Shown: positions 38,719 through 47,348 of the stretch, in pieces
Layout of the letters: every line of letters starts with the position of its first letter
How positions within the stretch are numbered: position 1 is the first letter of the stretch
NCBI RefSeq assembly: GCF_019459305.1
Contig: NZ_JAIBES010000046.1
Location: 25,632 to 89,631 of the forward strand
DNA length: 64,000 nt
Origin: Sphingopyxis sp.
GTDB taxonomy: Bacteria > Pseudomonadota > Alphaproteobacteria > Sphingomonadales > Sphingomonadaceae
Reading direction: 5' to 3'
The notes under the pieces: generated by a model
What the model saw: only the letters and a program-made list of their open reading frames with translations
What the model was told of the DNA's origin: nothing
The model's database searches: none
Program-made: the position numbers and the translations under genes

Positions 38719-39675
38719 ATGGCGAAGACCCCCGATGGCAAGACAAAGGTCGCAATCATCGGATCGGGCAACATCGGCACCGACCTGATGATCAAGATCA
38801 TGCGCCTGTCCGAGGTGCTGGAAATGAGCGCCTTCGTCGGCATCGATCCCGAGAGCGACGGGCTGAAGCGCGCTAAACGACTGGGTGTGCCGATTACCGC
38901 CGACGGCCTCGACGGGCTGATCGCGCTGCCCGGCTTTGCCGCCATCGAGATCGTCTTCGATGCGACCTCGGCGGGTGCGCACCAGCGCCACAGCGAAACC
39001 CTGATTTCGCATGGCAAGCGCGTCATCGACCTGACCCCGGCGGCGATCGGACCCTATACGATCCCGCCGGTGAACGGTGATGCGCACCTCGACGCCCCCA
39101 ACGTCAACATGGTGACGTGCGGCGGGCAGGCTACGATCCCGATCGTCGCGGCGGTGAACCGGGTTGCCAAGGTCCATTATGGCGAGATCGTCGCCTCGAT
39201 CGCGTCAAAGAGCGCGGGGCCGGGGACACGCGCCAACATCGACGAGTTTACCGAGACGACGAGCGAGGCGATCATGAAGGTTGGCGGCGCGACCCGCGGC
39301 AAGGCGATCATCATCCTCAACCCCGCCGAACCGCCGCTGATCATGCGCGATACCGTCTATTGCCTCTGCGACGACGGCGACCGCGAGGAAATCCGGGCGA
39401 GCGTCGAGGCGATGGTGGCCGAAGTCCAGACCTATGTGCCGGGCTACCGCCTCAAACAGGCGGTGCAGTTCGAAAGCATCGGCAGCAACGCGCCGCTGCA
39501 TATCCCCGAAATGGGCGGCAGCTTTACGGGGCTGAAGGTCAGCGTCTTTCTCGAGGTTGAGGGCGCGGCGCATTATCTGCCTGCCTATGCCGGCAACCTC
39601 GACATCATGACCTCGGCGGCGCTGAAGACGGCCGAGAAGATCGCGGTTCGCATACAGCAGGGGCTGGCGGCATGA
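38719..39675 (+). CDS. dmpF: Acetaldehyde dehydrogenase (acylating)
   Basis: The product has 318 residues. The N-terminal NAD motif is [11 protein letters not shown], the catalytic Cys sits in [11 protein letters not shown], and [18 protein letters not shown] follows; all are typical of DmpF/MhpF. It converts acetaldehyde channelled from the partner aldolase to acetyl-CoA. ATG 38719 has GAGGG about 9 bases upstream; ATG 38701 lies inside the hydratase gene and lacks a site. It overlaps the aldolase by 4 bases, consistent with the obligate complex. Confidence 0.95.
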   Translation: MAKTPDGKTKVAIIGSGNIGTDLMIKIMRLSEVLEMSAFVGIDPESDGLKRAKRLGVPITADGLDGLIALPGFAAIEIVFDATSAGAHQRHSETLISHGKRVIDLTPAAIGPYTIPPVNGDAHLDAPNVNMVTCGGQATIPIVAAVNRVAKVHYGEIVASIASKSAGPGTRANIDEFTETTSEAIMKVGGATRGKAIIILNPAEPPLIMRDTVYCLCDDGDREEIRASVEAMVAEVQTYVPGYRLKQAVQFESIGSNAPLHIPEMGGSFTGLKVSVFLEVEGAAHYLPAYAGNLDIMTSAALKTAEKIAVRIQQGLAA

Positions 39676-40718
39676 CCTTGGACCCCACGATCACCAAGCT
39701 CTACATCCAGGACGTCACGCTCCGCGATGGCATGCACGCGATCCGGCATCAGTACGAGCTCGACCATGTCCGGGCGATCGCCAAGGCGCTGGACCGCGCC
39801 AAGGTCGATGCGATCGAGGTCGCGCATGGCGACGGGCTGCAAGGGTCGAGCTTCAACTACGGCTTTGGCGGCCACACCGACTGGGAGTGGATCGGCGCGG
39901 TCGCCGAGGTGCTCGAGCATAGCGTGCTCACAACATTGTTGCTGCCCGGCATTGGCACCGTTCACGACCTCAAGCGCGCTTATGACCTTGGCGTGCGTTC
40001 GGTGCGGATCGCGACGCATTGCACCGAGGCCGATGTGTCGCGGCAGCATATCGAGGCGGCGCGGAATCTGGGGATGGACGTGTCGGGATTCCTGATGATG
40101 AGCCATATGTCGGCGCCCGACGCGCTGGCGCAGCAGGCCAAGCTGATGGAAAGCTACGGCGCGCACTGCGTCTATGTCACCGACAGCGGCGGCGCGATGA
40201 CGATGGATCAATATGCGGCCCGATTGCAGGCTTATGACCGGGTTCTCAAGCCCGAGACGCAGCGCGGGGTCCATGCCCACCACAATCTTTCGCTGGGCGT
40301 GGCGAACAGCATCGTGGCGGTGCAGGGCGGCGCGGTGCGCGTCGATGCCTCGCTTGCCGGTATGGGGGCGGGCGCCGGCAATGCGCCGCTCGAAGTCTTC
40401 ATAGCCGCGGCCGACGTTCATGGCTGGAACCATGGCTGCGACCTTTATGCACTGATGGACGCTGCGGAAGACCTTGTTCGACCGTTACAGGATCGCCCTG
40501 TGCGCGTCGATCGCGAGACGCTGACGCTAGGTTACGCCGGGGTTTACTCCAGCTTCCTCCGCCACGCCGAAAAAGCCGCCGCCGACCATGGTCTCGACAC
40601 CCGTGCGATCCTCGTCGAGCTGGGCCGGCGCAAGATGGTCGGTGGGCAGGAAGACATGATCGTCGATGTGGCGCTCGACATGCTGGCGGCGGAACATCGA
40701 CAGAGTAAGCGTATATAA
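39672..40718 (+). CDS. dmpG: 4-hydroxy-2-oxovalerate aldolase
   Basis: The product has 348 residues, a DmpG/MhpE-type TIM-barrel aldolase with a C-terminal communication domain. Motifs are [16 protein letters not shown] (Arg/Asp catalytic region), [17 protein letters not shown] and [15 protein letters not shown] with the metal-binding His pair. It cleaves 4-hydroxy-2-oxovalerate to pyruvate and acetaldehyde. It is the last gene of the operon; integrase debris follows within 80 bases, marking the right end of the island. Confidence 0.95.
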   Translation: MTLDPTITKLYIQDVTLRDGMHAIRHQYELDHVRAIAKALDRAKVDAIEVAHGDGLQGSSFNYGFGGHTDWEWIGAVAEVLEHSVLTTLLLPGIGTVHDLKRAYDLGVRSVRIATHCTEADVSRQHIEAARNLGMDVSGFLMMSHMSAPDALAQQAKLMESYGAHCVYVTDSGGAMTMDQYAARLQAYDRVLKPETQRGVHAHHNLSLGVANSIVAVQGGAVRVDASLAGMGAGAGNAPLEVFIAAADVHGWNHGCDLYALMDAAEDLVRPLQDRPVRVDRETLTLGYAGVYSSFLRHAEKAAADHGLDTRAILVELGRRKMVGGQEDMIVDVALDMLAAEHRQSKRI

Positions 40719-41142
40719 AATGCTGTCGCAGCAACATCTCATCTCGTTGTTCGTCCATTCGTGAACAAACGACCGGATCGGCGATCATCTCATATTTCAG
40801 CAGGCGATTTGCTGGGTCCCCAAAGGATGGGGCGGAACCGCAATCCATCCGTCGCCGGTGATAAATCCGCCCCATTGATCGAGCAACATCCGGCGCATTT
40901 CAACAAAAGTTGCGCGCTGACAGGCGACGAGCCGCGTCTTTTTGCGGGCCCGCGCAAATTTTCTCGTCGCCATGCATCTATACACCAACACCGTGCCGTC
41001 TAGCTGATGATCGGCCCTTGCGCCGGTCCGGGCGGCGGCTTCGCGCGGCGGTTGATATGTGCTCCCCGGTGCAGTTCATCCCCGCCTTGCGGGAAGCCGT
41101 CGCCTGTGGTTTCACCATGTCGGTGCGGTATGACGGAGAGAT
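40719..41142. other. Right island boundary, non-coding apart from integrase debris
   Basis: This is 424 bases without an intact gene. A small inverted repeat (TTGTTC-N10-GAACAA, 40747-40768) follows the aldolase and may act in termination. The integrase remnant occupies 40797-40937. The remaining 200 bases lead into the core gene at 41143, with GGAG before its start. Confidence 0.6.
40797..40937 (-). pseudogene. Second integrase 3' fragment, right island boundary
   Basis: The minus strand encodes ACQRATFVEMRRMLLDQW followed by FITGDGWIAVPPHPLG, which lines up residue for residue with the end of the remnant at 6233 (ANQRATFLEMRRMLLAQW, FITGGEWIAVPPRPL). The DNA is also about three-quarters identical over roughly 90 bases. 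The tyrosine position is Cys (TGT) here and Asn in the left copy. Only about 40 codons remain, and upstream residues have no integrase similarity. Both copies share orientation, forming an imperfect direct repeat around the island. Confidence 0.75.
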
Positions 41143-41751
41143 ATGTCGATGGATTTTTTGATTGCCGCCGCGGCCGCTGCCGCCACCGTGCCCGCCCCCG
41201 CGGCGCCGCCGCCCGCCCCCACGACGGTTTCGGTTCCGGTCGCGGAATCGATCAGCGCCGAAGATATCGCGGCCTATATCAGCCCGCGCGAAATCGCATC
41301 CTATATCCCGGCGCCGCCGCCGACGACCGAACTGGTTGCGGTCAGCGACCAGTTGTTCAGCCTGCTGGAAAATTTAACGGTCGTCGCGCTGTTTATCGTC
41401 GGCTTCTTCCTGCTTGCGCGGCTGCTCCACGCGTGGATGCTCCATCGTTCGATCCGCCGCGCGCTCGAAGCCAAGTCGGATTCGGTCGGCCCGCTGATCG
41501 AAAAGCTCAACAAGCCATATGAGCATGTCGGCGGCAGCCGCGAGGCTGAGGCGCCGGGTGATGACCGCAACGCCCTTGTCCTATTGGCAATCGGCCTCGC
41601 GATGGCGGGCTTTGGGCTGATCCAGGGCAATGAACAGATCATCCGCACTGCTGCGGGCGCGTCACTCTTCCCGATCTTTGTCGGCATCGCCTTGCTCGTC
41701 CGCCGCCGCCTTGCGCGCGCCGCGGCTGCCGAGGAGCGCGCCGCTGCGTGA
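41143..41751 (+). CDS. Small membrane protein, DUF6249-like
   Basis: The product has 202 residues. An Ala/Pro-rich N-terminus is followed by one membrane helix (about 75-97), a cytoplasmic linker with RRALEAKSDSVGPLIEKL, and two more helices near the C-terminus. The layout is that of DUF6249-type proteins, which often lie next to ECF sigma factors. Function is unknown. GGAG lies 5 bases before the ATG. Its 3' end overlaps the sigma factor frame. Its setting suggests a membrane sensor or companion of the sigma factor. Confidence 0.65.
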   Translation: MSMDFLIAAAAAAATVPAPAAPPPAPTTVSVPVAESISAEDIAAYISPREIASYIPAPPPTTELVAVSDQLFSLLENLTVVALFIVGFFLLARLLHAWMLHRSIRRALEAKSDSVGPLIEKLNKPYEHVGGSREAEAPGDDRNALVLLAIGLAMAGFGLIQGNEQIIRTAAGASLFPIFVGIALLVRRRLARAAAAEERAAA

Positions 41752-42286
41752 TGATGGGAGCGCCGATGAAGATTGGGCTCTCAGCCAGCGGGTTGCCGGG
41801 GGGGATCGTGCCGCTTTCCAGCTCCTCGTGCTGCGGCACGAAGGCCGGTTGCGGGCGTTCCTTGCGCGCGCCGCGGGATGCGACGCCGACGATCTGGCGC
41901 AGGAAGCCTTCGTCCGCGCGTGGCAGCGCGCCGACGATTATCGGGGGCAGGGGAGTTATGCGGCCTGGATCATGGGGATCGGCTGGCGGTTGTTTCTCGA
42001 CCAGCGGCGCACCGCGCGGCGGCGCGAGGGACTGGCGGCGCGCGACGACGACGCGCCGACGTCGACCGATCCGCGCGGCGCCAGCGATGCGGCGATCGAC
42101 GCCGACCGCTTGCTCGCTGCACTCTCGCCGCAGGAACGCGCTGCGCTCACTTTGTGCTTCGGCCATGGCTGGTCGCATGGTGAGGCGGCCGAGATCATGG
42201 GGGTGCCGCTCGGCACGCTCAAATCCCTGGTCTTGCGCGGGCGCGCCAAGGCGCAGAAGATGATCGGCGAAGGAGTGGACGCATGA
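41711..42286 (+). CDS. ECF-type RNA polymerase sigma factor
   Basis: Region 2 is visible as FQLLVLRHEGRLRAFLARA and DDLAQEAFVRAWQRADDYRG, and region 4 as LSPQERAALTLCFGHGWSH then GEAAEIMGVPLGTLKSLVLRG, so this is a group 4 sigma factor of about 180-190 residues. The start is uncertain. No ATG or GTG lies in frame near the first helix; TTG 41711 is listed, CTG 41744 has AGGAG 7 bases upstream, and ATG 41630 would give a long odd N-terminus. It overlaps the upstream membrane protein gene and the downstream small membrane protein (ATGA), so the three are coupled. The target genes are unknown. Confidence 0.82.
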   Translation: MRAPRLPRSAPLRDDGSADEDWALSQRVAGGDRAAFQLLVLRHEGRLRAFLARAAGCDADDLAQEAFVRAWQRADDYRGQGSYAAWIMGIGWRLFLDQRRTARRREGLAARDDDAPTSTDPRGASDAAIDADRLLAALSPQERAALTLCFGHGWSHGEAAEIMGVPLGTLKSLVLRGRAKAQKMIGEGVDA

Positions 42287-42606
42287 CGGCCCCGAATCAG
42301 ACGGACATCGATGCGATGCTGACCGTGATGTTGGCACCGCCGACGCGTCCGGGCGACCGCGCCTTTACGCACCAGGTCGAACGCGCGAACGACGCGCAGG
42401 CCGCCTACGCCCGCGCCCGCGCGCGCTTCTGGCGCAGCTTTGCGTTCGAGGTGCTGGCGGTCAGCGCGCTGCTCGCGGCGTTATGGCTGCTGTCGTCGGC
42501 ACCGCTGCTCGCGCCGCTGGCCGGATCAACGCATTGGGGCCTCGCGCCGCCGCTGCTGCTCATCCTGCTGATGTGGTTCGGGGTGCAACGCTGGCGGAGC
42601 GCTTAG
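42283..42606 (+). CDS. Small membrane protein paired with the sigma factor
   Basis: The product has 107 residues with two membrane helices (about 53-68 and 84-99) and a charged N-terminal cytoplasmic half. It overlaps the sigma factor by 4 bases. The arrangement is that of a minimal anti-sigma factor, but no zinc-binding HxxxCxxC motif is present, so the role is inferred from position only. It converges on the XpaC-like gene with a 4-base overlap. Confidence 0.6.
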   Translation: MTAPNQTDIDAMLTVMLAPPTRPGDRAFTHQVERANDAQAAYARARARFWRSFAFEVLAVSALLAALWLLSSAPLLAPLAGSTHWGLAPPLLLILLMWFGVQRWRSA

Positions 42607-43322
42607 CTGGCGGGCGAATCTTCGCCGTCGATGCCCTGATATTTGAGCTGGAGATAGCGTTCGCGCGTTGCCAGCTTGTCGAGTTCGCCCGCAGCCAAGC
42701 TGCGCGCCGCGCTGCCGATCTCGGCCTCCAGCATCTTGAGCCCGCCGACCAGCGTCTCGTCGGGAGTCCGACCGGCATGGGCTTCGCCGCGCAGCCCCGC
42801 GGGGATGCGCTGGTAACCCGCGACGAGTTCGGGCAAATCCTCGCCGACCAGCTTGCGGATGTTCGCCGCCGCGGGTTCGCTGGGGTCGAGAGTCTGGAGC
42901 TGCGGCGCGAGCAGGTCGAGCTGGACGCCGATGCCGTCGACCAGCGTGCGTGCGGGTGCGGGAAGCGCGGGGCGCTGCGCTTCCAGCCAGATTTCGGTGC
43001 GCCCCGCGAGCTGCTTCAAATCGGTCTTGGGCAAATCGGCCTGGCGTGGTTCGGGAAAGGGCGAGCGGCCGAACAGCACTGCGACGCCGATCAGCAGCAC
43101 GAACAGCGCCAGCAGCCCGGTGAAGCCGAGCGGCTGGATCAGCGCGCCGAACAGCGCGGCGCCGAGCAACATGATACCTCCCGCGATCAGCACCCGGCCC
43201 AGCTTCTTGTACAGATGCTGGCGGCGCAGCGCGACGCTCTTGGTCCCGATCGGGCGGCGGCGCTCGCGCGATCGTTCGATCGCTGATGCCGCGGACATTC
43301 GGACCTTGTCGACCTCGCTCAT
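42603..43322 (-). CDS. XpaC-like membrane protein linked to TelA
   Basis: The product has 239 residues. A basic N-terminus (ERSRERRRP) precedes two adjacent membrane helices (about 45-85), followed by a helical cytoplasmic domain (QAGRT-like coiled segment, YLQLKYQG end). The layout and the gene order with TelA fit the 5-bromo-4-chloroindolyl phosphate hydrolysis (XpaC) family. ATG 43322 is about 5 bases after GAAGGA; ATG 43328 overlaps the TelA stop. The biochemical role is not established, and the pair is probably an envelope-stress module. Confidence 0.65.
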   Translation of the reverse strand: MSEVDKVRMSAASAIERSRERRRPIGTKSVALRRQHLYKKLGRVLIAGGIMLLGAALFGALIQPLGFTGLLALFVLLIGVAVLFGRSPFPEPRQADLPKTDLKQLAGRTEIWLEAQRPALPAPARTLVDGIGVQLDLLAPQLQTLDPSEPAAANIRKLVGEDLPELVAGYQRIPAGLRGEAHAGRTPDETLVGGLKMLEAEIGSAARSLAAGELDKLATRERYLQLKYQGIDGEDSPAS

Positions 43323-43324
43323 CG

Positions 43325-44536
43325 TCATCCTTCGAGCGACGCGAGCGGGCTGTCGGCGCCGCCGACGCTGGCCTGCGCCTGGCTCGCACCCTCGGCGCGC
43401 GCGATATAGCCTTTCGACTTGGCGACCTCGCCCTCCAGCGTGTTGACCGTCGTCTTCATGCTGTCGAGCGCTTTGAGCTTGAAGGTGTCGATCGCGTCCA
43501 TCGTGTCATAGATATTCTGGAACGCACGCTGCAGCGTCTCCATCGGGATCGTGCTCGACGCCGCCTGTTCGTGGATGCGCGCGGTATTGTCCTTCAGCAT
43601 CTTCGACGTGCCGTCGATGATGTTCGCGGTCGTCGTGTTGAGCGCGGTGATCTGTTCGAGCACCAGCTTCTGGTTGGTCATCGCCTGCGCGACGGTGATC
43701 GCGGTTTTCAGCGCGCCGACGGTGGTCGTGCTGGCGCGGTCGACCCCCTTTACCAGCTCGACATTGTTCTTTTTGACCAGGTCGAGCGCGAGATAGCCCT
43801 GCACCGTCACCGCCATTTGGGTGAGCAGATCCTGCGTCCGCTGGCGCGCATAGAAGAGCGCATTTTCGCGCAGAACCTTGGCTTTCGCCGGGTCGCTGCT
43901 GTCGAGTTCTTCGGCTTTTGCTTCGAGCTTGGCATCGAGCGTCTGGGCGATGTGGACCATCTGCTCCAGCTTGCCCATCGCCTCCCACAGCTTGCGGCGT
44001 TCGACGTCGATGGCGGCATTGTCCATCAACAGCTCGTCCTTGCCGTTCGCCAGCGCGTTGAGCACGCCCGAGATATGCGACTGGGCGCTGCGATATTTGG
44101 CGAAATAATTGGTGACGCTGCTGCCGAACAATTTGTCGAGGATGCCGCGTTTCGACATCAGCTTGCCGTTCGATGACGGGTCGAGCCGCTCGACGGTGTT
44201 GCGCAATTCGATCAGGTTCAGGCCGATGTCATTGTCGCGGTCCATCGCCTTGATCGGGCGGTCGAGGAAGCGGTTCGACTGGTTCGCCGCCTCCAGCATT
44301 TCCTTGCGGCCCATGTTAGTGATCTGGTCGACCTTTTGCCCGAACGCGGGCGAGTTGACGTCCTGCGCGACCAGGTCGTCGATAAAGCCGTCGACGCGTT
44401 CTTCCAGCTTCGACTTCTGCTCGGTCGACAGCGGGACCAGGCCGGCGGCTTTTTCGGGCGACACCGCCGGCACCGGGTCGGGCGGGGTCAGCTTCAGTTC
44501 GTCGGTTGCGGTCGCAGTGGCCGTCACTTCGCTCAT
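43325..44536 (-). CDS. Toxic anion resistance protein, TelA/KlaA family
   Basis: The product has 403 residues and is largely alpha-helical, with family hallmarks such as NSNRFLDRPI-like SNRFLDRPIKAM, LIELRNTVERLDP and TTVGALKTAITVAQAMTNQKLVLEQI. TelA homologues are associated with tellurite and other oxyanion or membrane-active-agent resistance, but the mechanism is unclear. ATG 44536 is preceded by GGAAGGA. Its stop overlaps the XpaC-like gene, so the two form an operon. Confidence 0.88.
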   Translation of the reverse strand: MSEVTATATATDELKLTPPDPVPAVSPEKAAGLVPLSTEQKSKLEERVDGFIDDLVAQDVNSPAFGQKVDQITNMGRKEMLEAANQSNRFLDRPIKAMDRDNDIGLNLIELRNTVERLDPSSNGKLMSKRGILDKLFGSSVTNYFAKYRSAQSHISGVLNALANGKDELLMDNAAIDVERRKLWEAMGKLEQMVHIAQTLDAKLEAKAEELDSSDPAKAKVLRENALFYARQRTQDLLTQMAVTVQGYLALDLVKKNNVELVKGVDRASTTTVGALKTAITVAQAMTNQKLVLEQITALNTTTANIIDGTSKMLKDNTARIHEQAASSTIPMETLQRAFQNIYDTMDAIDTFKLKALDSMKTTVNTLEGEVAKSKGYIARAEGASQAQASVGGADSPLASLEG

Positions 44537-44588
44537 TCGTCTTCCTTCCAACCCCGTGCCGTCTGCCTATATGGCATGCGGCTCTGTG

Positions 44589-45560
44589 TTATTCAAGCAC
44601 TACACCGCTCGGTTGCCACACCAAAGCCGGTGCGATCCACGCCGACAGGATCAGCTGCGCCATATGATAGACGAGGATCGGGACCAGCACCATGCCCGCG
44701 GTGGCGGGCGGGAACAGCGTCGCGGCAAGCGGCGCCCCGACTGCGATGCTTTTCTGCGCGCCCGCGAACAGCAGGGTGATGCGATCGGGCCGTGCGAGCT
44801 TCAGCAGCGCGCCAAAGACCCACGCACCGCCGAATGACAGCGTCAGCAGGATCGCAACGGCACCGAACACGATGCCGATCTCGCGCCCGTCAAGCTGGTC
44901 CCAGATCCCCGCGACGACCGCGGCGGAAAAAGCGACATAGACGGCGACCGCGATCGCGGTTCGGTCCAGCGCGGTTGTCAGTCCCTTGTGCATCAGCACC
45001 CACGGCCGCAGCCAGTGCTGCGCCAGCTGGCCGACGATGAAGGGTAACAGCAGGATCGCGACGATCCGCAAGGCGGCGGCCCCGCTGATTTGGCCCGCGC
45101 TGCCCGCGAAGGCGGCGAACAGCAGCGGCGCGGCGATCACGCCGACCAGGTTGAGCAGCGCCGCCGCGACGACGCTGGCGGCGACATTGCCTCCTGCCAT
45201 CGAACTCGCCGCGGTCGCCGACTGGACGGTCGAGGGGAGGATGCCAAGGAAGAGAAAACCGAGCGCAAGCGTCGCGGGCAGCAGCGCCGCGGTCGCGAGC
45301 TGCGCGCCGAGTCCCAGTAACGCCATGACGCCGAAGCAGAACATCAACGCGCTGCCCTGCAATTTCCAGTTGCGGATGCCATGCAGGACTTCGCCCCGCG
45401 GCAAGCGGACACCGTTGAGAAAAAACAGCAGCACGATCGCCGCGGTCGATACCCCTTGCGCCACCGGCACCGCCGCGCCGCGCACCGGCAGCAAGCTGGC
45501 GAGCAGGATCGTCGCGAGCAGGATGGGGACGAAGCGGTCGGGGAAAATCCGGGCGAGCAT
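44589..45560 (-). CDS. Bile acid:Na+ symporter-like transporter (SBF-like)
   Basis: The product has 323 residues with about 9-10 membrane helices. It matches the YfeH/SBF-like branch of the BASS family, for example GFLFLGILPSTVQSATAASSMAGGN and LLFAGAQKSIAVGAPLAATLFPP. It probably moves an organic anion with sodium or protons; the substrate is unknown. The frame stays open upstream into the REP elements, so I start at ATG 45560, just before the first hydrophobic segment. No good ribosome site is visible at any start. Confidence 0.82.
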   Translation of the reverse strand: MLARIFPDRFVPILLATILLASLLPVRGAAVPVAQGVSTAAIVLLFFLNGVRLPRGEVLHGIRNWKLQGSALMFCFGVMALLGLGAQLATAALLPATLALGFLFLGILPSTVQSATAASSMAGGNVAASVVAAALLNLVGVIAAPLLFAAFAGSAGQISGAAALRIVAILLLPFIVGQLAQHWLRPWVLMHKGLTTALDRTAIAVAVYVAFSAAVVAGIWDQLDGREIGIVFGAVAILLTLSFGGAWVFGALLKLARPDRITLLFAGAQKSIAVGAPLAATLFPPATAGMVLVPILVYHMAQLILSAWIAPALVWQPSGVVLE

Positions 45561-45601
45561 GAGGGGAGCGATGGCGGGGTGAGGGTGGTTTGGCAAGATT
45601 A

Positions 45602-45693
45602 TCGTCGCCCCCGCGAAGGCGGGGGCCGTCATCGGTTTACGCAGCGGCGTAGGATTATTGCGGCAGCGGCCCCCGTCTTTGCTGGGGCGACGA
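45602..45693. repeat. Inverted REP pair
   Basis: The arm at 45602-45627 and the reverse complement of 45668-45693 agree at 22 of 26 bases. Each arm contains a CGCCCC core facing GGGGGC. This is the common sphingomonad intergenic palindromic element and can fold into a large cruciform between the transporter and the phosphorylase gene. Confidence 0.75.
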
Positions 45694-45698
45694 ACTTG

Positions 45699-45807
45699 AT
45701 TCCGTTCGCATCGAGCGCAGTCGAGACGCCCCTCGGTGGAGCTCACCCTCACGGTGTCTCGACCGCCGCGACGGGCTCGGGACAGGCTTCGCTCGACACG
45801 AACGGGG
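45699..45807. repeat. Second inverted repeat element
   Basis: The left arm begins CCGTTCGCATCGAGCG, and the right arm, read in reverse complement, begins CCGTTCGTGTCGAGCG. Both end in TCGAGACGCC/TCGAGACACC, with a roughly 20-base insertion in the right arm. It is typical of dispersed sphingomonad repeats and is placed just before the gene at 45827. Confidence 0.65.
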
Positions 45808-45826
45808 AGGGAGCTAGATAGCAGGC

Positions 45827-46477
45827 ATGCCCAACCTCCTCATCCTCGCCGCGCTCCCCGAAGAGGCCGACGCCCTGTTCCCCAACACCGGCACTCGCGA
45901 CGCTGGGCCAATCCCGCTCCGCCACCTAACCGCCCGCAACCACAACCTCACTATCGCCACCTGCGGTCTCGGCAAGGTCAACGCCGCGCTCGCCGCAGGC
46001 CTGTTCGGCGCCGCCGCCGACCTCATCCTGATGACCGGCACCTGCGGCGCGCTCGGCGCTGCACCCGGCGCCTACTGGATCGCCGAGGCGCTCCAGCATG
46101 ACTATGGCGCGGCCGACCCCGGCACCTTCCGCCGCTACCGCGCGGGCGACTGGCCGATGGGCGAAGCGGCAGAGGCGCATTTCACCGCCATGCCCGACCC
46201 CGGCCTCGGCCTGCCGCACGCGCGCATCGCCAGCGGCGACAGCTTTATCGCCTGCCCGCAAGCTGCCGCCGACCTGCAATCGCTCGGTGCGACGCTGGTC
46301 GATATGGAGGTCGGCGCGGTGGCGCAGGCCGCGGCGCGGCTCGGCAAGCCATGGGCGGCGATCAAGGCGGTGACCGACGAGGCCAATGACGCCAGCGGCG
46401 GCGATTTTCAGGCAAATCTGCTGCGCGTTGCGCGAAGTGCAGCGGTCGAGATCGAACGGTTCTTGTTGATGCTGTGA
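45827..46477 (+). CDS. Nucleoside phosphorylase-family nucleosidase (MTA/SAH nucleosidase-like)
   Basis: The product has 216 residues. It shows the PNP/UDP phosphorylase fold: an N-terminal ILAALPEEADALF, LMTGTCGALG in the phosphate or substrate loop, SGDSFI, VDMEVGAVAQAA with the catalytic Glu and Met-Glu motif, and AIKAVTDEAND with the catalytic Asp. These fit 5'-methylthioadenosine/S-adenosylhomocysteine nucleosidase, although futalosine hydrolase-like members look similar. It is cytosolic and monocistronic, with REP elements on its 5' side. Confidence 0.75.
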   Translation: MPNLLILAALPEEADALFPNTGTRDAGPIPLRHLTARNHNLTIATCGLGKVNAALAAGLFGAAADLILMTGTCGALGAAPGAYWIAEALQHDYGAADPGTFRRYRAGDWPMGEAAEAHFTAMPDPGLGLPHARIASGDSFIACPQAAADLQSLGATLVDMEVGAVAQAAARLGKPWAAIKAVTDEANDASGGDFQANLLRVARSAAVEIERFLLML

Positions 46478-46502
46478 CGCCTGACCGGCGGCGATCAAAC
46501 CG

Positions 46503-47201
46503 CTAATAGTCGATGGTGATCCGGACCCGGTCGGGGCTGACCCCAGCGGCATGGGCAATCTGTTCACGGCTGCGGTCGACCAGTTCCTGAAATTCCTCGG
46601 GCGCCGCATCGTCGAGCAGATCAGAGGTCGGGACACCCAGAATGGCGGCGAGCTTCACCACCCGGCCGCGCGTCGGGCGCGCCCGACCCTTTTCCCAGCC
46701 GGAGACCGACGGCGCGCTGACGCCCATGCGTTGGGCAACTTCGGCCAGGCTGAGTCCGGCGCTGGTGCGAAGCCGCTGCAACCGGTCGCCAAAGGCTTCA
46801 TCGATAACCGTCGCGGCGTGAACGTCGTCGACGCTGGGCGACGGATCGATGGCTGGCGCGGGTTCGGGCGTTGGAGCGACCGCGCTCTTCAGCTCGACAG
46901 CGCTCAACGTCGCCGGGGAAACCGGTCCTTCGAACTGGCAACCGAACAGCCGTCCGCTGGCCCAGATGACGACCGCGGTGATGTCGCCGGCATGCGGCAG
47001 CTCTATTTCGATCCTGTCGCAGGCTGCCAGCTTGATGTCGCTTTCGAATAGCAGGCCCGTTCCGGAGATATTGTGGATCTGCACCTCGATACCGGTGCCA
47101 TCATGCTGCACGCCCTTGGCAAGCAGGCTGAGTTTCCGGCGCGCGCCCTGACGTTGGTCGGTACCGGTTTCCGCTGGCAGAAAATGTCCAAAAACAGCCA
47201 T
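46503..47201 (-). CDS. PilZ-XRE fusion regulator
   Basis: The product has 232 residues in two domains. The PilZ domain (about 15-105) keeps both cyclic-di-GMP contacts, R17-x3-R21 and N44-x-S46-x2-G49. The C-terminal helix-turn-helix XRE domain (about 140-200) reads LRTSAGLSLAEVAQRMGVSA followed by VSGWEKGRARP. A Pro-rich linker joins them. The arrangement suggests a DNA-binding protein that responds to cyclic-di-GMP. It is transcribed alone, with a 147-base gap to cydB. The targets are unknown. Confidence 0.8.
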   Translation of the reverse strand: MAVFGHFLPAETGTDQRQGARRKLSLLAKGVQHDGTGIEVQIHNISGTGLLFESDIKLAACDRIEIELPHAGDITAVVIWASGRLFGCQFEGPVSPATLSAVELKSAVAPTPEPAPAIDPSPSVDDVHAATVIDEAFGDRLQRLRTSAGLSLAEVAQRMGVSAPSVSGWEKGRARPTRGRVVKLAAILGVPTSDLLDDAAPEEFQELVDRSREQIAHAAGVSPDRVRITIDY

Positions 47202-47348
47202 AGGCTGTTGTGGGAGTCCGCTGGTTAAAAGAAGGTTAGCGCGGGCGGCGAAAGATGACTCGAGCGAGGGGGTGGAGGCGGTTAGAAGTGATCCTCCCCC
47301 AACGCGGAGGATCGGCTCCGTCCACTGTCTATGCCAAACGGTCCTCGG

